Shown piece after piece: positions 54,411-63,334 of a stretch of 64,000 bases of DNA (the first letter of the stretch is position 1; every line of letters begins with the position of its first letter). The position numbers and the translations under genes were made by a program. The notes beneath the pieces are model-generated. The model was given only the letters and a program-made list of their open reading frames with translations. It had not been told where the DNA came from and did no database searches. Source of the stretch: Desulfuromonadaceae bacterium (lineage in GTDB: Bacteria > Desulfobacterota > Desulfuromonadia > Geobacterales > Pseudopelobacteraceae); contig JAQTZV010000003.1 of NCBI GenBank assembly GCA_028687585.1, positions 186,001 through 250,000 of the forward strand, written 5' to 3'.

Positions 54411-55013
54411 TTATTTCAGCTCTGTCTGCGTCTCTTTCACAAAGAACATCCTGCGCCATAAATTATGTCCGCGAAGTGCGTGCATGATGACAGCGCCCAT
54501 GTGCATGGAGAAAAAAATCAGCAGAAGAGACAGCCCCACTTCATGAAATTCCTTGACCGCATGGACCACTCCTCGCGACTTGTGTCCGGGGTCGATAGTG
54601 AAAAAGAGGAAGATGCCGCTCAGCGCCAACAGCAGAAAGAGAAGCAACCCTAACGCATGTACCAATCCGGACACGCCCACGTGTGTCGGTCGGTCTGGCA
54701 GGCGCAGGTGGCACAGGCCAATAATGTCCTCTTTCACATATGAAAGTTTTTCCCGCGTATAGGGGACCCAGTTGGCGAAACGGAGATCCGGAGGTCCGAC
54801 CAGGCCTAACGCAACGCGGAGAAGAATGATATATGATCCGGCCATGCCGATCCAGCTATGCAGGGTGAATCCCATGTGATCGAATTTTTTATAATCACCG
54901 GCGGCCAGGCCGGAAAGCAAGGCGGCTATTCCGAAGATAACAAGCCCGAGATGAACCAGAATTGCGGTGCGGCCAAGGGTGCTTTCCTCTGAATGTATCA
55001 CTTCATTTTTCAT
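54411..55013 (-). CDS. Cytochrome b561-like integral membrane protein
   Basis: This 200-residue protein has four hydrophobic segments, with His residues positioned for heme b (HLGLVIFG near the start, HSWIGMAGS, HEVGLSLLLIFFSMHMG near the end). It matches the cytochrome b561/Ni-hydrogenase b-type group. It may pass electrons between quinones and periplasmic partners. The ATG at 55013 is preferred over the far upstream one because GGAGGT lies 6 bp before it. Confidence 0.85.
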   Translation of the reverse strand: MKNEVIHSEESTLGRTAILVHLGLVIFGIAALLSGLAAGDYKKFDHMGFTLHSWIGMAGSYIILLRVALGLVGPPDLRFANWVPYTREKLSYVKEDIIGLCHLRLPDRPTHVGVSGLVHALGLLLFLLLALSGIFLFFTIDPGHKSRGVVHAVKEFHEVGLSLLLIFFSMHMGAVIMHALRGHNLWRRMFFVKETQTELK

Positions 55014-55205
55014 AATTGTACCTCCTTGTGAAGAGTGACGATGTTTATTTTCTTCACCGGTGGACGAAACGCTTGACGTGAGCGGGGAAGGTAATTCTCT
55101 CCCACTCACGCCGGACTGATAACGCTTCGCTCTGTTTATCTCGATGTTGCGTGCTGAAAGGAGCGTTGCCGGAAGTGACACCTTCAATCTCAACCTGTAC
55201 GTCAA

Positions 55206-55550
55206 TTACTGTCTTTCCGTACGGTCCCTTTTTACTTCAACTTTGTAGGCATTCAACGTATTGCCGCTGGCAGTCCCCTCAACTTCCACATATGCGCCCA
55301 CTTCTGCCTTGCCGTATTTTTCTTTTATGCGTGTGGTTTTTGTCACGTTAATTTCCCGGCCGTTCACGTTCCAGATGCCGGTAATCCCGGTGGGAAGGCT
55401 CTGGACGGTGCCGTAAATTTTGCTTTCATACGGATCGGTCTGCACATGTCTTCTTTCATCATGACGTTCATCCCCGCTTGCGAACGCAGCGCCTGCCGAT
55501 AATAGTACCACATACAGCCCCACTGCCATTGTGCTGATCACGTTTTTCAT
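55206..55550 (-). CDS. Periplasmic DUF5666-domain protein
   Basis: This 114-residue protein has a signal peptide (about 1-24) followed by a His/Asp-rich stretch (GDERHDERRHVQTD) and a small OB-like beta domain (about 45-110: SKIYGTVQSLPTGITGIWNVNGREINV...). This domain is like DUF5666, of unknown function. The His-rich part may bind metal. It precedes the cytochrome gene on the minus strand, with a 192-bp gap. Promoter region 55551-55770 is shared with the divergent arsenate locus. Confidence 0.75.
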   Translation of the reverse strand: MKNVISTMAVGLYVVLLSAGAAFASGDERHDERRHVQTDPYESKIYGTVQSLPTGITGIWNVNGREINVTKTTRIKEKYGKAEVGAYVEVEGTASGNTLNAYKVEVKRDRTERQ

Positions 55551-55770
55551 ACTCTTCTCCTTTTCTCCTTTTTGTATCCGCTGTTACCGGATTTCCATCA
55601 TTTGAAATGAGAGTAGCACACCAATTATTAAGGGAGCATTAAACGGAAGATTGTTTTTTGAGTGGCAAAATCAGCTCGATTTTACGACTGTATTCTCGCT
55701 TGAATAATCCGCAAAAGCGGATATAGTTGACGGTACGTTTCTTATCAATGTGCCCCAAGGTTTCCCTGCC
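55551..55770. promoter_or_regulatory. Divergent promoter region between the DUF5666 and arsenate-locus genes
   Basis: This 220-bp stretch carries the start regions of both transcription units. ATCCGC-AAAA-GCGGAT at 55707-55722 is a 6-bp-arm inverted repeat, 49 bp before the sensor gene, and is a candidate regulator site. I saw no sigma-54 consensus (TGGCAC-N5-TTGCW) and no strong -35/-10 pair. Confidence 0.4.
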
Positions 55771-56637
55771 ATGAAGTTAGTAACAACCGGAATATGCCTG
55801 TTTCTCCTGTCGTTTGTGCTTCCTTCTTTCGCTGCTGGCAAACCGGTCATCCGCTTCGGCGTCATTCCCCGCTACAACCCGCTGGTCATGTACAAACGCT
55901 ACCAGCCGATCATGGACTACCTGACTGACGAGACCCCTTACCGTTTCGAACTCAAGATCAGCAAGGACTATCCCGAGGCGGTGCGCTTTCTTGAGCAGGG
56001 AGTAACCCAGGTCAGCTCACTGGGAGATGTGACATTTGCCGAGGCGAGCACCAAGTATGCTGCTGTTCCGATTCTCAAACCGCGCAACAAGGATGGCATT
56101 CCGTTCTATCGCAGCGCCATCATCGTCCGGTCAGATTCTCCGCTGAAGAATATCAAGGAGCTGCGGGGCAAAACCATGGCCTTCGGCTCGCCTCATTCCA
56201 CGTCGGGCAACCTGATCCCGCGCTATCTTTTGTGGGACAACGGGGTCGGTCTGCGCGACTTGAAATCATATGCCAACCTGCAACATCACGATGCCGTGGC
56301 CAAAGCCGTCCTCAAGGGGCAGTTCGACGCCGGGGCGGTCAAGGATGTCGTGGCCGAGAAGTATAAGTCGCACGGTCTGCGCATTCTTGCCTGGTCGGCC
56401 CCGATTCCGGCGGTACCGCTGGTGGTGCGCAAGGATGCGCCACCCGATGTCGTCAGGTCGCTGACCGCCGCGCTCCTGAAGCTGGATCGCACCAATCCGG
56501 CACATCAAAAGATGATGCAGACCTGGGACGATGAATTTCGTAACGGATTTGCGCCAGCTGCAAAGGATGACTACCAGGGTATTTTTCGTATGATCAGGGA
56601 CATCCCCCACGGTTGCGGTGCCGGGTGTCACAAGTGA
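55771..56637 (+). CDS. PhnD/AioX-like periplasmic oxyanion-binding sensor with C-terminal CX3CH
   Basis: This 288-residue protein has a signal peptide (about 1-22), then a PhnD-type substrate-binding fold: IRFGVIPRYNPLVMYKRYQPIMDYLT, and FGSPHSTSGNLIPRYLLWDNG near 140-160. No ABC permease or ATPase gene is near, and a kinase and regulator follow, as in AioX-AioS-AioR and ArxXSR arrangements for arsenic. It is probably the periplasmic sensor. The only cysteines of the mature protein are at the end: C282 and C286 in CGAGCHK, a CX3CH that could hold heme c, a metal or As(III). The ATG at 55771 gives the signal peptide. Confidence 0.82.
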   Translation: MKLVTTGICLFLLSFVLPSFAAGKPVIRFGVIPRYNPLVMYKRYQPIMDYLTDETPYRFELKISKDYPEAVRFLEQGVTQVSSLGDVTFAEASTKYAAVPILKPRNKDGIPFYRSAIIVRSDSPLKNIKELRGKTMAFGSPHSTSGNLIPRYLLWDNGVGLRDLKSYANLQHHDAVAKAVLKGQFDAGAVKDVVAEKYKSHGLRILAWSAPIPAVPLVVRKDAPPDVVRSLTAALLKLDRTNPAHQKMMQTWDDEFRNGFAPAAKDDYQGIFRMIRDIPHGCGAGCHK

Positions 56638-58103
56638 ATGCGCGCATAACGGTCAGCATCAAGACACAGTTTGTGTTGTTGGCTATGTTGCTGGTGGCGA
56701 TTTCATCGGCACTGTGGGGGTGGTGGTCCTGGAAGAATGAGCGCCATCTGCTCTTTGAGAGCCTGGAGGGTGAGGGGCGGCAGATGGTAACAACGCTGGC
56801 CTCGCCGATAATCAACGCCTTGCTGTATGAGGAGATGGGGGTAATCGAAGAGGGTGGTCTGCTGGATAACTTCATCGAAGAGATCATGAACAATACCGGC
56901 TTTCCGGTGGTCTACGCCTATGTGACCGACCGGAGCGGCAAGGTGCTGGCCCATAACAATTATTCGGAATACGGCAAAAACTACACCGATTCATTAACCG
57001 CTGCCGCACTTGCCGAGGGGCGTTATGCAAGCGTCCTGGCACCGGCAACCGCCAGTCATTCCTCCCTGCTGGACATGGCCATGCCGCTGCGCATCTACGG
57101 CAAGAGCTGGGGAGCTCTCAGGGTGGGGATTTCCACTGTTCCGCTGGAGCAGGAGCTGGCTGCCATGGCCCGACGCATCATGCTTGTTTCCCTGGCATTT
57201 TTTCTGTTCGGCGTTCTCTTGTCGTGGCTGATCGGTCGCGGCATGGCCCGCCCGTTGCAACGCCTGACCGCCCTGATGGCGGCGGTATCAACGGACAACC
57301 TCGATATCGAGTTGCCTCCGCGTCGACCGGATGAGATTGGCGTGCTCCAGGACAGCTTTCTTGCGATGCTGGAGCGCTTGCGCCGTAGCGAAGGAGAACG
57401 GGAGCGGGCCGTGGCCCAGTTGATTCAGAGCGAGAAGATGGCCTCTATCGGCAAGATCGTGGCCGGGGTGGCCCATGAGGTCAATAACCCGCTGGCTACC
57501 ATCGCCACCTGTATCTACAACATTGAACAGAGCAAAGCGGCCCCGAATCGCAGTCTGGAAATCCTCAAGCAAGGGGCCGAGCGGATTGAACGGATCGTGC
57601 GCCAACTGACCGATTTCAGCCGGGCCGGAGCGTTGGAAATCCAGCCGTTCGGAAGCAGTTGTTTTTTTGACGAGTTCAAGGAGTTTGGTCGGATGGCGCT
57701 CAAGAATCGGAGGATACGGTTTGTTGCGGAAGATCAATGTATACCGCCCATTGCCATGAATCTTGACAAGGGAAAGATTCATCAGGTGGTGCTCAATCTG
57801 CTGGTCAACGCCGCTGACGCCTCCCCGGAGAATGGCGAGGTGCGCCTGACGACTGCCGTTGTCGACGATCGTTACCTCATCTCGGTTCATGATCAGGGAA
57901 ACGGCATTCCGGACGGCCAGTGCGAGCAGATCTTCGATATTTTCTATACCACCAAACCGGCTGGCGAAGGGACCGGCATCGGTCTGGCCATCTGCAAAAG
58001 CATTGTAGAGATGCATGGCGGCACCCTGTGTTTTGAGAGCAGGCCGGGTGACACAACCTTTACGGTCAGTATTCCGGTGTCGCCGCAGCGAGGTGATTCA
58101 TGA
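56634..58103 (+). CDS. NtrB-like sensor histidine kinase for the arsenate locus
   Basis: This 489-residue kinase has membrane helices at about 8-27 and 178-202 flanking a periplasmic domain, then HAMP. The phosphoacceptor is in GVAHEVNNPLATIAT (about 275), with ATP boxes NLLVNAADAS and GTGIGLAICKS. The H-box HEVNNPL is that of NtrB-type kinases that serve sigma-54 activators. The GTG at 56634 overlaps the sensor's stop (GTGA); a TTG at 56613 is an alternative. It is the probable partner of the sensor and of the regulator that follows. Confidence 0.87.
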   Translation: MNARITVSIKTQFVLLAMLLVAISSALWGWWSWKNERHLLFESLEGEGRQMVTTLASPIINALLYEEMGVIEEGGLLDNFIEEIMNNTGFPVVYAYVTDRSGKVLAHNNYSEYGKNYTDSLTAAALAEGRYASVLAPATASHSSLLDMAMPLRIYGKSWGALRVGISTVPLEQELAAMARRIMLVSLAFFLFGVLLSWLIGRGMARPLQRLTALMAAVSTDNLDIELPPRRPDEIGVLQDSFLAMLERLRRSEGERERAVAQLIQSEKMASIGKIVAGVAHEVNNPLATIATCIYNIEQSKAAPNRSLEILKQGAERIERIVRQLTDFSRAGALEIQPFGSSCFFDEFKEFGRMALKNRRIRFVAEDQCIPPIAMNLDKGKIHQVVLNLLVNAADASPENGEVRLTTAVVDDRYLISVHDQGNGIPDGQCEQIFDIFYTTKPAGEGTGIGLAICKSIVEMHGGTLCFESRPGDTTFTVSIPVSPQRGDS

Positions 58104-59512
58104 AGGACGTGCGGCTGCTGCTGGTGGAGGATGACCCGCTGCTGGGTGAATCCCTGTTCGAGGCACTGAGCAAAAAGGGGTATCAGACACGTCTAGCGGT
58201 GAGCGGCGCGGAAGCGCTTTCCGCATGCAGCGACGAATCGTTCGATCTGGTGTTGCAGGACGTCAGGCTGCCGGATGCCGACGGGCTGGATATTTTGAGC
58301 GAGCTTCTGGCCCGGCAGCCGCGTTGCCAGGCGCTGGTCATGACCGGGCAGGCCACGGTGGAGATGGCGGTTCGGGCCATGAAGCTGGGGGCCTTCGACT
58401 TTATCACCAAGCCGTTTCCGGTTGATGTGCTGATGTTGAAACTGGAACGGCTACTTGAGTTCCGTTCACTGGAAAAAGAGTTGGCGCTGCTTAGAGAATC
58501 GTCCGCCGCCTGCTCCCGTTTCGTGACCCGTTCACCGGCCATGCGCTCGGTGCTGGATGCGATCAGCATAGCCGCCGCCAGCGAAGCGACCATGCTTCTC
58601 TTTGGTGAAAGCGGCACTGGCAAGGAACTGCTGGCCGAGGCGATCCATTCGGGCAGCAGCCGCGCGAAAGGATCACTGGTGAAGGTCAACTGCGCCGCCA
58701 TTCCGGAGACGCTGATCGAGGCAGAGATGTTTGGCGTGGAAAAAGGAGCCTACACCGGTGCTGATCGGAGCCGACCCGGTTATCTGGAAGCGGCCTGCGG
58801 CGGCACCCTGTTTCTGGATGAGGTTGGCGAACTGAGCCTTCCGGTGCAGGCCAAGTTGCTGCGGGTGCTGGAAGAGCGGGTTTCGACCCGCGTCGGCGGC
58901 GTTACTCCCCGCAATCTGGATTTCCGCCTGGTCTGCGCCACAAATCGTGACCTGCGCTCCATGATCGCGGTCGGCTCGTTCCGGGAAGATCTGTTTTACC
59001 GTCTTAACGTCATCTGCCTTACGGTACCGCCGCTTCGGGAACGGCGCGAGGATATTCCGCTCCTGATCGCCCACTTCACTGACTGTCACGTCCGCGAGGA
59101 ACAAAAGCGTATCAATCTGGCCCCTGATGCCCTGGACGCACTGCTGCTCCTTCCATATCCCGGCAATGTCCGGGAGCTGTCCAACATCGTCGAACACCTT
59201 TCTCTCATTTATCCCGGTCAGACGATCCATGAACGCCACCTGCCGATCATTTCTGCAGCCGATCCCCACCTTGGCACGCAATTTGAGAAGTTCACTATCG
59301 GTATGCCGCTTAAAACAGCCACTGCCGAGTTTGAACGGCGCTACATTGATCGGGTACTCAGCGCCGCCGGAGGCCAGAAAGGGCGGGCTGCAGGAATTCT
59401 CGGCATCTCCCGCAAGGCGCTCTGGGAGAGACTGCGCGGACATGCTCTGCAGGATGAGGAATGTAGTGATATCACGGTTGTGTTACCGGAACGTAACATC
59501 ATCACATCTTGA
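58100..59512 (+). CDS. NtrC-family sigma-54-dependent response regulator
   Basis: This 470-residue protein has a receiver domain with the phosphorylation Asp54 (LQDVRLPDADG), the AAA+ domain with Walker A GESGTGKE (about 172-179) and the sigma-54 contact loop GAYTGAD (about 218-224, GAFTGA variant). A C-terminal Fis-type helix-turn-helix (GRAAGILGISRKALWERL) completes it. It is coupled to the kinase (ATGA) and precedes the cytochrome and arr genes by 16 bp. It likely activates the arr genes or the operon itself. Confidence 0.92.
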   Translation: MKDVRLLLVEDDPLLGESLFEALSKKGYQTRLAVSGAEALSACSDESFDLVLQDVRLPDADGLDILSELLARQPRCQALVMTGQATVEMAVRAMKLGAFDFITKPFPVDVLMLKLERLLEFRSLEKELALLRESSAACSRFVTRSPAMRSVLDAISIAAASEATMLLFGESGTGKELLAEAIHSGSSRAKGSLVKVNCAAIPETLIEAEMFGVEKGAYTGADRSRPGYLEAACGGTLFLDEVGELSLPVQAKLLRVLEERVSTRVGGVTPRNLDFRLVCATNRDLRSMIAVGSFREDLFYRLNVICLTVPPLRERREDIPLLIAHFTDCHVREEQKRINLAPDALDALLLLPYPGNVRELSNIVEHLSLIYPGQTIHERHLPIISAADPHLGTQFEKFTIGMPLKTATAEFERRYIDRVLSAAGGQKGRAAGILGISRKALWERLRGHALQDEECSDITVVLPERNIITS

Positions 59513-59528
59513 AAGGAGGATCAAACGT

Positions 59529-59837
59529 ATGAGAAGAATCGCAGCAGTAACAGCCTGTATCGTACTGATGGGAATCGGCAATGCCCTGGCAATGGTTGGC
59601 GGAGGCGAAATCTCCCTGAAGAGCAAGAAGGGGGATGTGGTATTCAGTCACGACAATCATGTGGAGGGGATGGCGTTGGCCTGCACCGACTGCCATGACA
59701 AACTTTTTTTGAGCAAGGGACAGCACAAAAAGGCCACCATGAAGGAAATGCAGAAGGGCAAATCCTGCGGCGCCTGTCACAACGGCAAGAAAGCATTTTC
59801 TGTTAAAGGCGATTGCGCCAAGTGTCATAAAAAATAG
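59529..59837 (+). CDS. Triheme c7-type periplasmic cytochrome
   Basis: This 102-residue protein has a signal peptide (about 1-21) and three CXXCH heme sites, CTDCH (about 57), CGACH (about 83) and CAKCH (about 98), with His residues (SHDNH, GQH) that can be the second axial ligands. It is like the c7/nanowire-type triheme cytochromes of Geobacter. It is the probable electron carrier to ArrAB. The start lies behind AAAGGAGGATC. It is 16 bp after the regulator and 12 bp before arrA. Confidence 0.9.
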   Translation: MRRIAAVTACIVLMGIGNALAMVGGGEISLKSKKGDVVFSHDNHVEGMALACTDCHDKLFLSKGQHKKATMKEMQKGKSCGACHNGKKAFSVKGDCAKCHKK

Positions 59838-59849
59838 GGAGGAACGTAC

Positions 59850-62420
59850 ATGGAAATCAAACGTCGGGATTTTCTTAAATTGACCGTAGCGGCCGGCGCC
59901 GTGGCGACCGTCGGGCTGCCGAAGCTGAACGCTTTTGCTGCCGCCAATGCACCGGCAACTGCTGATGCTCCCAAAGGTGAGTGGATACCATCCACCTGCC
60001 AGGGATGCACCGCCTGGTGCCCGGTTGAGTTTTACGTGCAGGAAGGGCGCATCGTCAAGGTGCGCGGCAACCAGCTTTCAAAAGCCAACGGCGGATATTG
60101 TTGCCCTCGCGGTCATCTGATGATTCAGCAGACCTACGATCCTGACCGGATCAAGGTGCCGATGAAGCGCACCAACCCGGCAAAAGGGCGCGGCATTGAT
60201 CCCAAGTTTGTTCCGATCAGTTGGGACGAGGCTCTGGACACCGTTGCCGAAAAGATGATTGAACTGCGCACTAACAAGGAACCGGAAAAACTGGTGTATA
60301 TGCGTGGCCGCTACTCGCCGACGTCTACGGAACTTCTCTACGGCACCCTGCCCAAGGTTTACGGCACTCCGAACTACTTCTCCCACAGTGCCATCTGTGC
60401 GGAAGCGGAAAAAATGGGACCAGGCTACACCCAGGGTTTCTTCGGTTATCGCGACTACGATCTGGCAAAATCAAAATGCCTGGTTATCTGGGGCTGTGAC
60501 CCGCTCTCCTCAAACCGTCAGGTGCCGAACGCCATCAGCAAATTTGGTGATATCTTTGAGCGTGGTTCGGTCATTGTCGTCGACCCGCGACTTTCCGCTT
60601 CCGGCGCCAAAGCGAATGAATGGTTGCCGATCAAACCGGGCGAAGATGGCGCTCTTGCATCAGCAATCTCTCATGTCCTCCTGACCGAAGGGATGTGGAG
60701 CAAGGTGTTTGTCGGCGACTTCAAGGATGGCAAAAACCTGTTTGTCGCCGGTAAAGCCGTTGATGAAGCCGCTTTTGTCGAGAAAGAGACCCACGGTATT
60801 GTCAAATATTGGAATCTGGAACTGAAAGACAAGACCGCAGCCTGGGCAGCCAAAAAGTGCCTGATTCCGGCTGAACAGATTATCCGTGTCGCCCGCACAA
60901 TGGGCAAGGCTGGTTCCGCCTGTGCCGTCTGGATGGGACCCGGGGCTGCCATGCAGGTTCGCGGTACCTATGCCGCCATGTCCGTCTATGCGTTGAACGG
61001 TATTCTGGGCTCTGTTGAAACTGAAGGGGGAGTGTTCCAGTCATCCAGCGCACCAACCAACAAGTTTCCCGATGCGAAAAAATTCATCGATGAACTTGCT
61101 GAACACCATGGTCACGGCAAAAGGCTGGATGGTCGCGGCTCCAAGGATATGCCGGCTATCATGGGCGGGTTTGACACCATCAAAGACAAGGATGGCACGA
61201 TCAAGGAAGAAAAACCGAAAGCAAACGTTGTCACCAATTATGTTGCCACCGGCATGCTGAAAAATCCCGACGCCTGCAAGGTCTTTATCAGTACCTGGAG
61301 CAACTTTGCGTTCTCGGCAACGGGCGCCCAACGCTGGGAAAAAGCAATGGCAGCGGTACCGTTCTTTGTTCACATGGTCACCAATGCGTCTGAAATGACC
61401 CAGTTTGCCGATATTGTACTTCCGGCAACATTTGCTCCGACGGAAAAACTCTCCGTCATCACCAATATGGCGAACCTGCATGGCCATGTTTCCATCCAGC
61501 AACCGGTTGCTAAACCACTCTGGGGCGTCAAGCCGGAAGAAACCGAAGTGATGTGGCTGTTGGCAGAAAAGCTGAAAGCCCGGGGGTTTGCCAACCTGTA
61601 CGATTACTACGCATCCTTTGAAGATCCGGAAACCAAAAAGAAACCGGCCAACGCTGCCGAGTTTTGCGAAATTGCCGCTAAAATCTCCAGCTCCAAGGTG
61701 TGGGACGGCAAGGAGAAACAGAAAGGGGATCAGCTTGCCGGTTGGGCTGACTTCAAGAAAAAGGGTATCTACAATACTGAAACCTACAAGTACAAAAAGA
61801 ACTGGGGCAAATTCAAGACCGTGACCCATAAGTTCGAGTTCTACAGTGAAACCCTGAAGAAAACTCTCGGTCTGTTCGCGGCAAAACATAAAACCGCCAT
61901 TGATGACATTTTGCAGGCAAGCGAGTATGAAGCACGGGGCGAACTGGCGTTTGTGCCGCACTATGAATCACCGGTGCGCCGAGGCAGCGAGAAGGAGTAT
62001 CCCTTTACCTTCATCGACCACAAATCACGTCTCAATCGTGAAGGCCGCAGCCAGAACACGGCCTGGTATCATGAGTTCAAGAAAGTTGATGTTGGTGACA
62101 AGAGCTGGGATGACGTTGCCAAAATCAACCCGATTGATGCCAAAAAACTGGGGCTGAAGGATGGTGATGCGGTTCGTCTTACCTCTGTCAGCGGTTCCAT
62201 CACCTGCAATATTCGTCTTTGGGAAGGTGTCCGCCCCGGTACCGTGGCAAAGTGTTACGGTCAGGGTCATTGGGCATATGGTCGGGTTGCCGCCAAGGAG
62301 TATGGCAAGAAACCGCGTGGCGGCAATAACAACGAACTGATGCCGGATAATTATGATCGTTTGAGCGGCGCAACAGCACGTAACGGTGGATTTACCGGCG
62401 TCAAGATCGAGAAAGCCTAG
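59850..62420 (+). CDS. arrA: Respiratory arsenate reductase catalytic subunit ArrA (molybdopterin)
   Basis: This 856-residue protein is a DMSO-reductase-family molybdenum enzyme. It has a Tat signal (RRDFLKL at about 5-11), the [4Fe-4S] cysteines C50, C53, C57 and C85 (CQGCTAWC...CPRGH) and the likely Mo ligand Cys183 in SHSAICAEA. RGRYS (R152-Y155) is the ArrA-type motif, distinct from the GRGWG seen in ArxA. DPLSSNRQVPNAISKFG and KPGEDGALASAISH are further arsenate-reductase blocks. Arsenate-to-arsenite reduction in the periplasm is expected. Related polysulfide or tetrathionate reductases cannot be fully excluded without a phylogeny. Confidence 0.87.
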   Translation: MEIKRRDFLKLTVAAGAVATVGLPKLNAFAAANAPATADAPKGEWIPSTCQGCTAWCPVEFYVQEGRIVKVRGNQLSKANGGYCCPRGHLMIQQTYDPDRIKVPMKRTNPAKGRGIDPKFVPISWDEALDTVAEKMIELRTNKEPEKLVYMRGRYSPTSTELLYGTLPKVYGTPNYFSHSAICAEAEKMGPGYTQGFFGYRDYDLAKSKCLVIWGCDPLSSNRQVPNAISKFGDIFERGSVIVVDPRLSASGAKANEWLPIKPGEDGALASAISHVLLTEGMWSKVFVGDFKDGKNLFVAGKAVDEAAFVEKETHGIVKYWNLELKDKTAAWAAKKCLIPAEQIIRVARTMGKAGSACAVWMGPGAAMQVRGTYAAMSVYALNGILGSVETEGGVFQSSSAPTNKFPDAKKFIDELAEHHGHGKRLDGRGSKDMPAIMGGFDTIKDKDGTIKEEKPKANVVTNYVATGMLKNPDACKVFISTWSNFAFSATGAQRWEKAMAAVPFFVHMVTNASEMTQFADIVLPATFAPTEKLSVITNMANLHGHVSIQQPVAKPLWGVKPEETEVMWLLAEKLKARGFANLYDYYASFEDPETKKKPANAAEFCEIAAKISSSKVWDGKEKQKGDQLAGWADFKKKGIYNTETYKYKKNWGKFKTVTHKFEFYSETLKKTLGLFAAKHKTAIDDILQASEYEARGELAFVPHYESPVRRGSEKEYPFTFIDHKSRLNREGRSQNTAWYHEFKKVDVGDKSWDDVAKINPIDAKKLGLKDGDAVRLTSVSGSITCNIRLWEGVRPGTVAKCYGQGHWAYGRVAAKEYGKKPRGGNNNELMPDNYDRLSGATARNGGFTGVKIEKA

Positions 62421-62440
62421 GAAAGGGGGGATACCATACA

Positions 62441-63211
62441 ATGTCAAAACAATACGGAATGGTCATAGACCTTCAAAAATGTGTCGGCTGCGGCTCCTGT
62501 GCCCTGGCCTGCAAAACCGAAAATAATACCCAGGCCCGTGCCAACGGCCAGACCTTTAACTGGGCTGATTTCATCTACAAAGAAGCGGGGAAATTTCCGA
62601 ACCCGAGTTTCACCGCCATCCCGGTGCTCTGCAACCACTGCACGGACGCGCCTTGCGTCAAGGCCTGCCCGGTGCAGCCCAAGGCGATGTTCAAGACCGC
62701 CGACGGCATCACCATGCACAACGATGAGCGCTGCATCGGCTGCCGCCGTTGTCAGAAAGCCTGCCCCTACAGCGCCACTGATGTAGCAAAGGAGAAGGCG
62801 GCTTATTCGGTCATCAGTGCCAATATCGGTAAAGACGCTCCGCATGCCGCCTCGCGCGACACCACTGAGTTGATAAAAGGGTGTACCGCATCAGGCGCTG
62901 AAACCGCCAAGGCTGCGGGCGCGGTTATTCCCAACCAGAACAAGTTCAGCAGTCCTGATTACGAAAGCATCCGCAAGCAGGGTGTGGTTGAGAAGTGCAT
63001 CTTCTGCGCGCACCGCGTCGCCAAGGGCGAACAGCCCAACTGCGTGGCAGCCTGCCCGGCCAAGGCGCGTGTCTTCGGTGACGTCAACGATACCGCCAGC
63101 GAACCGGCCAAGCTGCTGAAGAAGTACAAGCCGACCCGTCTCAAGGAAGAAAAGGGCACGAAGCCGAATGTTGCCTATATCCGCGCTTTCAAGGGTGGGA
63201 ATAACGTTTAA
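62441..63211 (+). CDS. arrB: Arsenate reductase iron-sulfur subunit ArrB
   Basis: This 256-residue ferredoxin-like subunit has four [4Fe-4S] motifs: CVGCGSCALAC (about 12), CNHCTDAPCVKAC (about 64), CIGCRRCQKAC (about 97) and CIFCAHRV...NCVAAC (about 188). It passes electrons to ArrA. It has no signal peptide and is probably exported with ArrA via its Tat signal. It starts 20 bp after arrA. Confidence 0.9.
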   Translation: MSKQYGMVIDLQKCVGCGSCALACKTENNTQARANGQTFNWADFIYKEAGKFPNPSFTAIPVLCNHCTDAPCVKACPVQPKAMFKTADGITMHNDERCIGCRRCQKACPYSATDVAKEKAAYSVISANIGKDAPHAASRDTTELIKGCTASGAETAKAAGAVIPNQNKFSSPDYESIRKQGVVEKCIFCAHRVAKGEQPNCVAACPAKARVFGDVNDTASEPAKLLKKYKPTRLKEEKGTKPNVAYIRAFKGGNNV

Positions 63212-63277
63212 CCCGCAAAAGCCTACCACCCCTAACCCCTCCTAAGATAAGAGGGGAATACACCACTTTTTCTCCAC

Positions 63278-63300
63278 CCCCTCCTGATTCAGGAGGGGGC
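63278..63300. repeat. Perfect 10-bp inverted repeat between arrB and the chaperone gene
   Basis: CCCCCTCCTG-ATT-CAGGAGGGGG forms a stable hairpin with no T-run. A similar CCCTCCTAAGATAAGAGGGG stretch is 40 bp upstream. It looks like a dispersed intergenic repeat and may set relative amounts of arrB and chaperone mRNA. Confidence 0.7.
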
Positions 63301-63334
63301 AGGGGGTGTGGTTAGAATCAAGGAATCACTAGCC

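Noticed and set aside
55551..55770. Sigma-54 promoter
   Set aside because: A TGGCAAAA is present near 55673 but no TTGC element follows at the right distance, so I do not call it.
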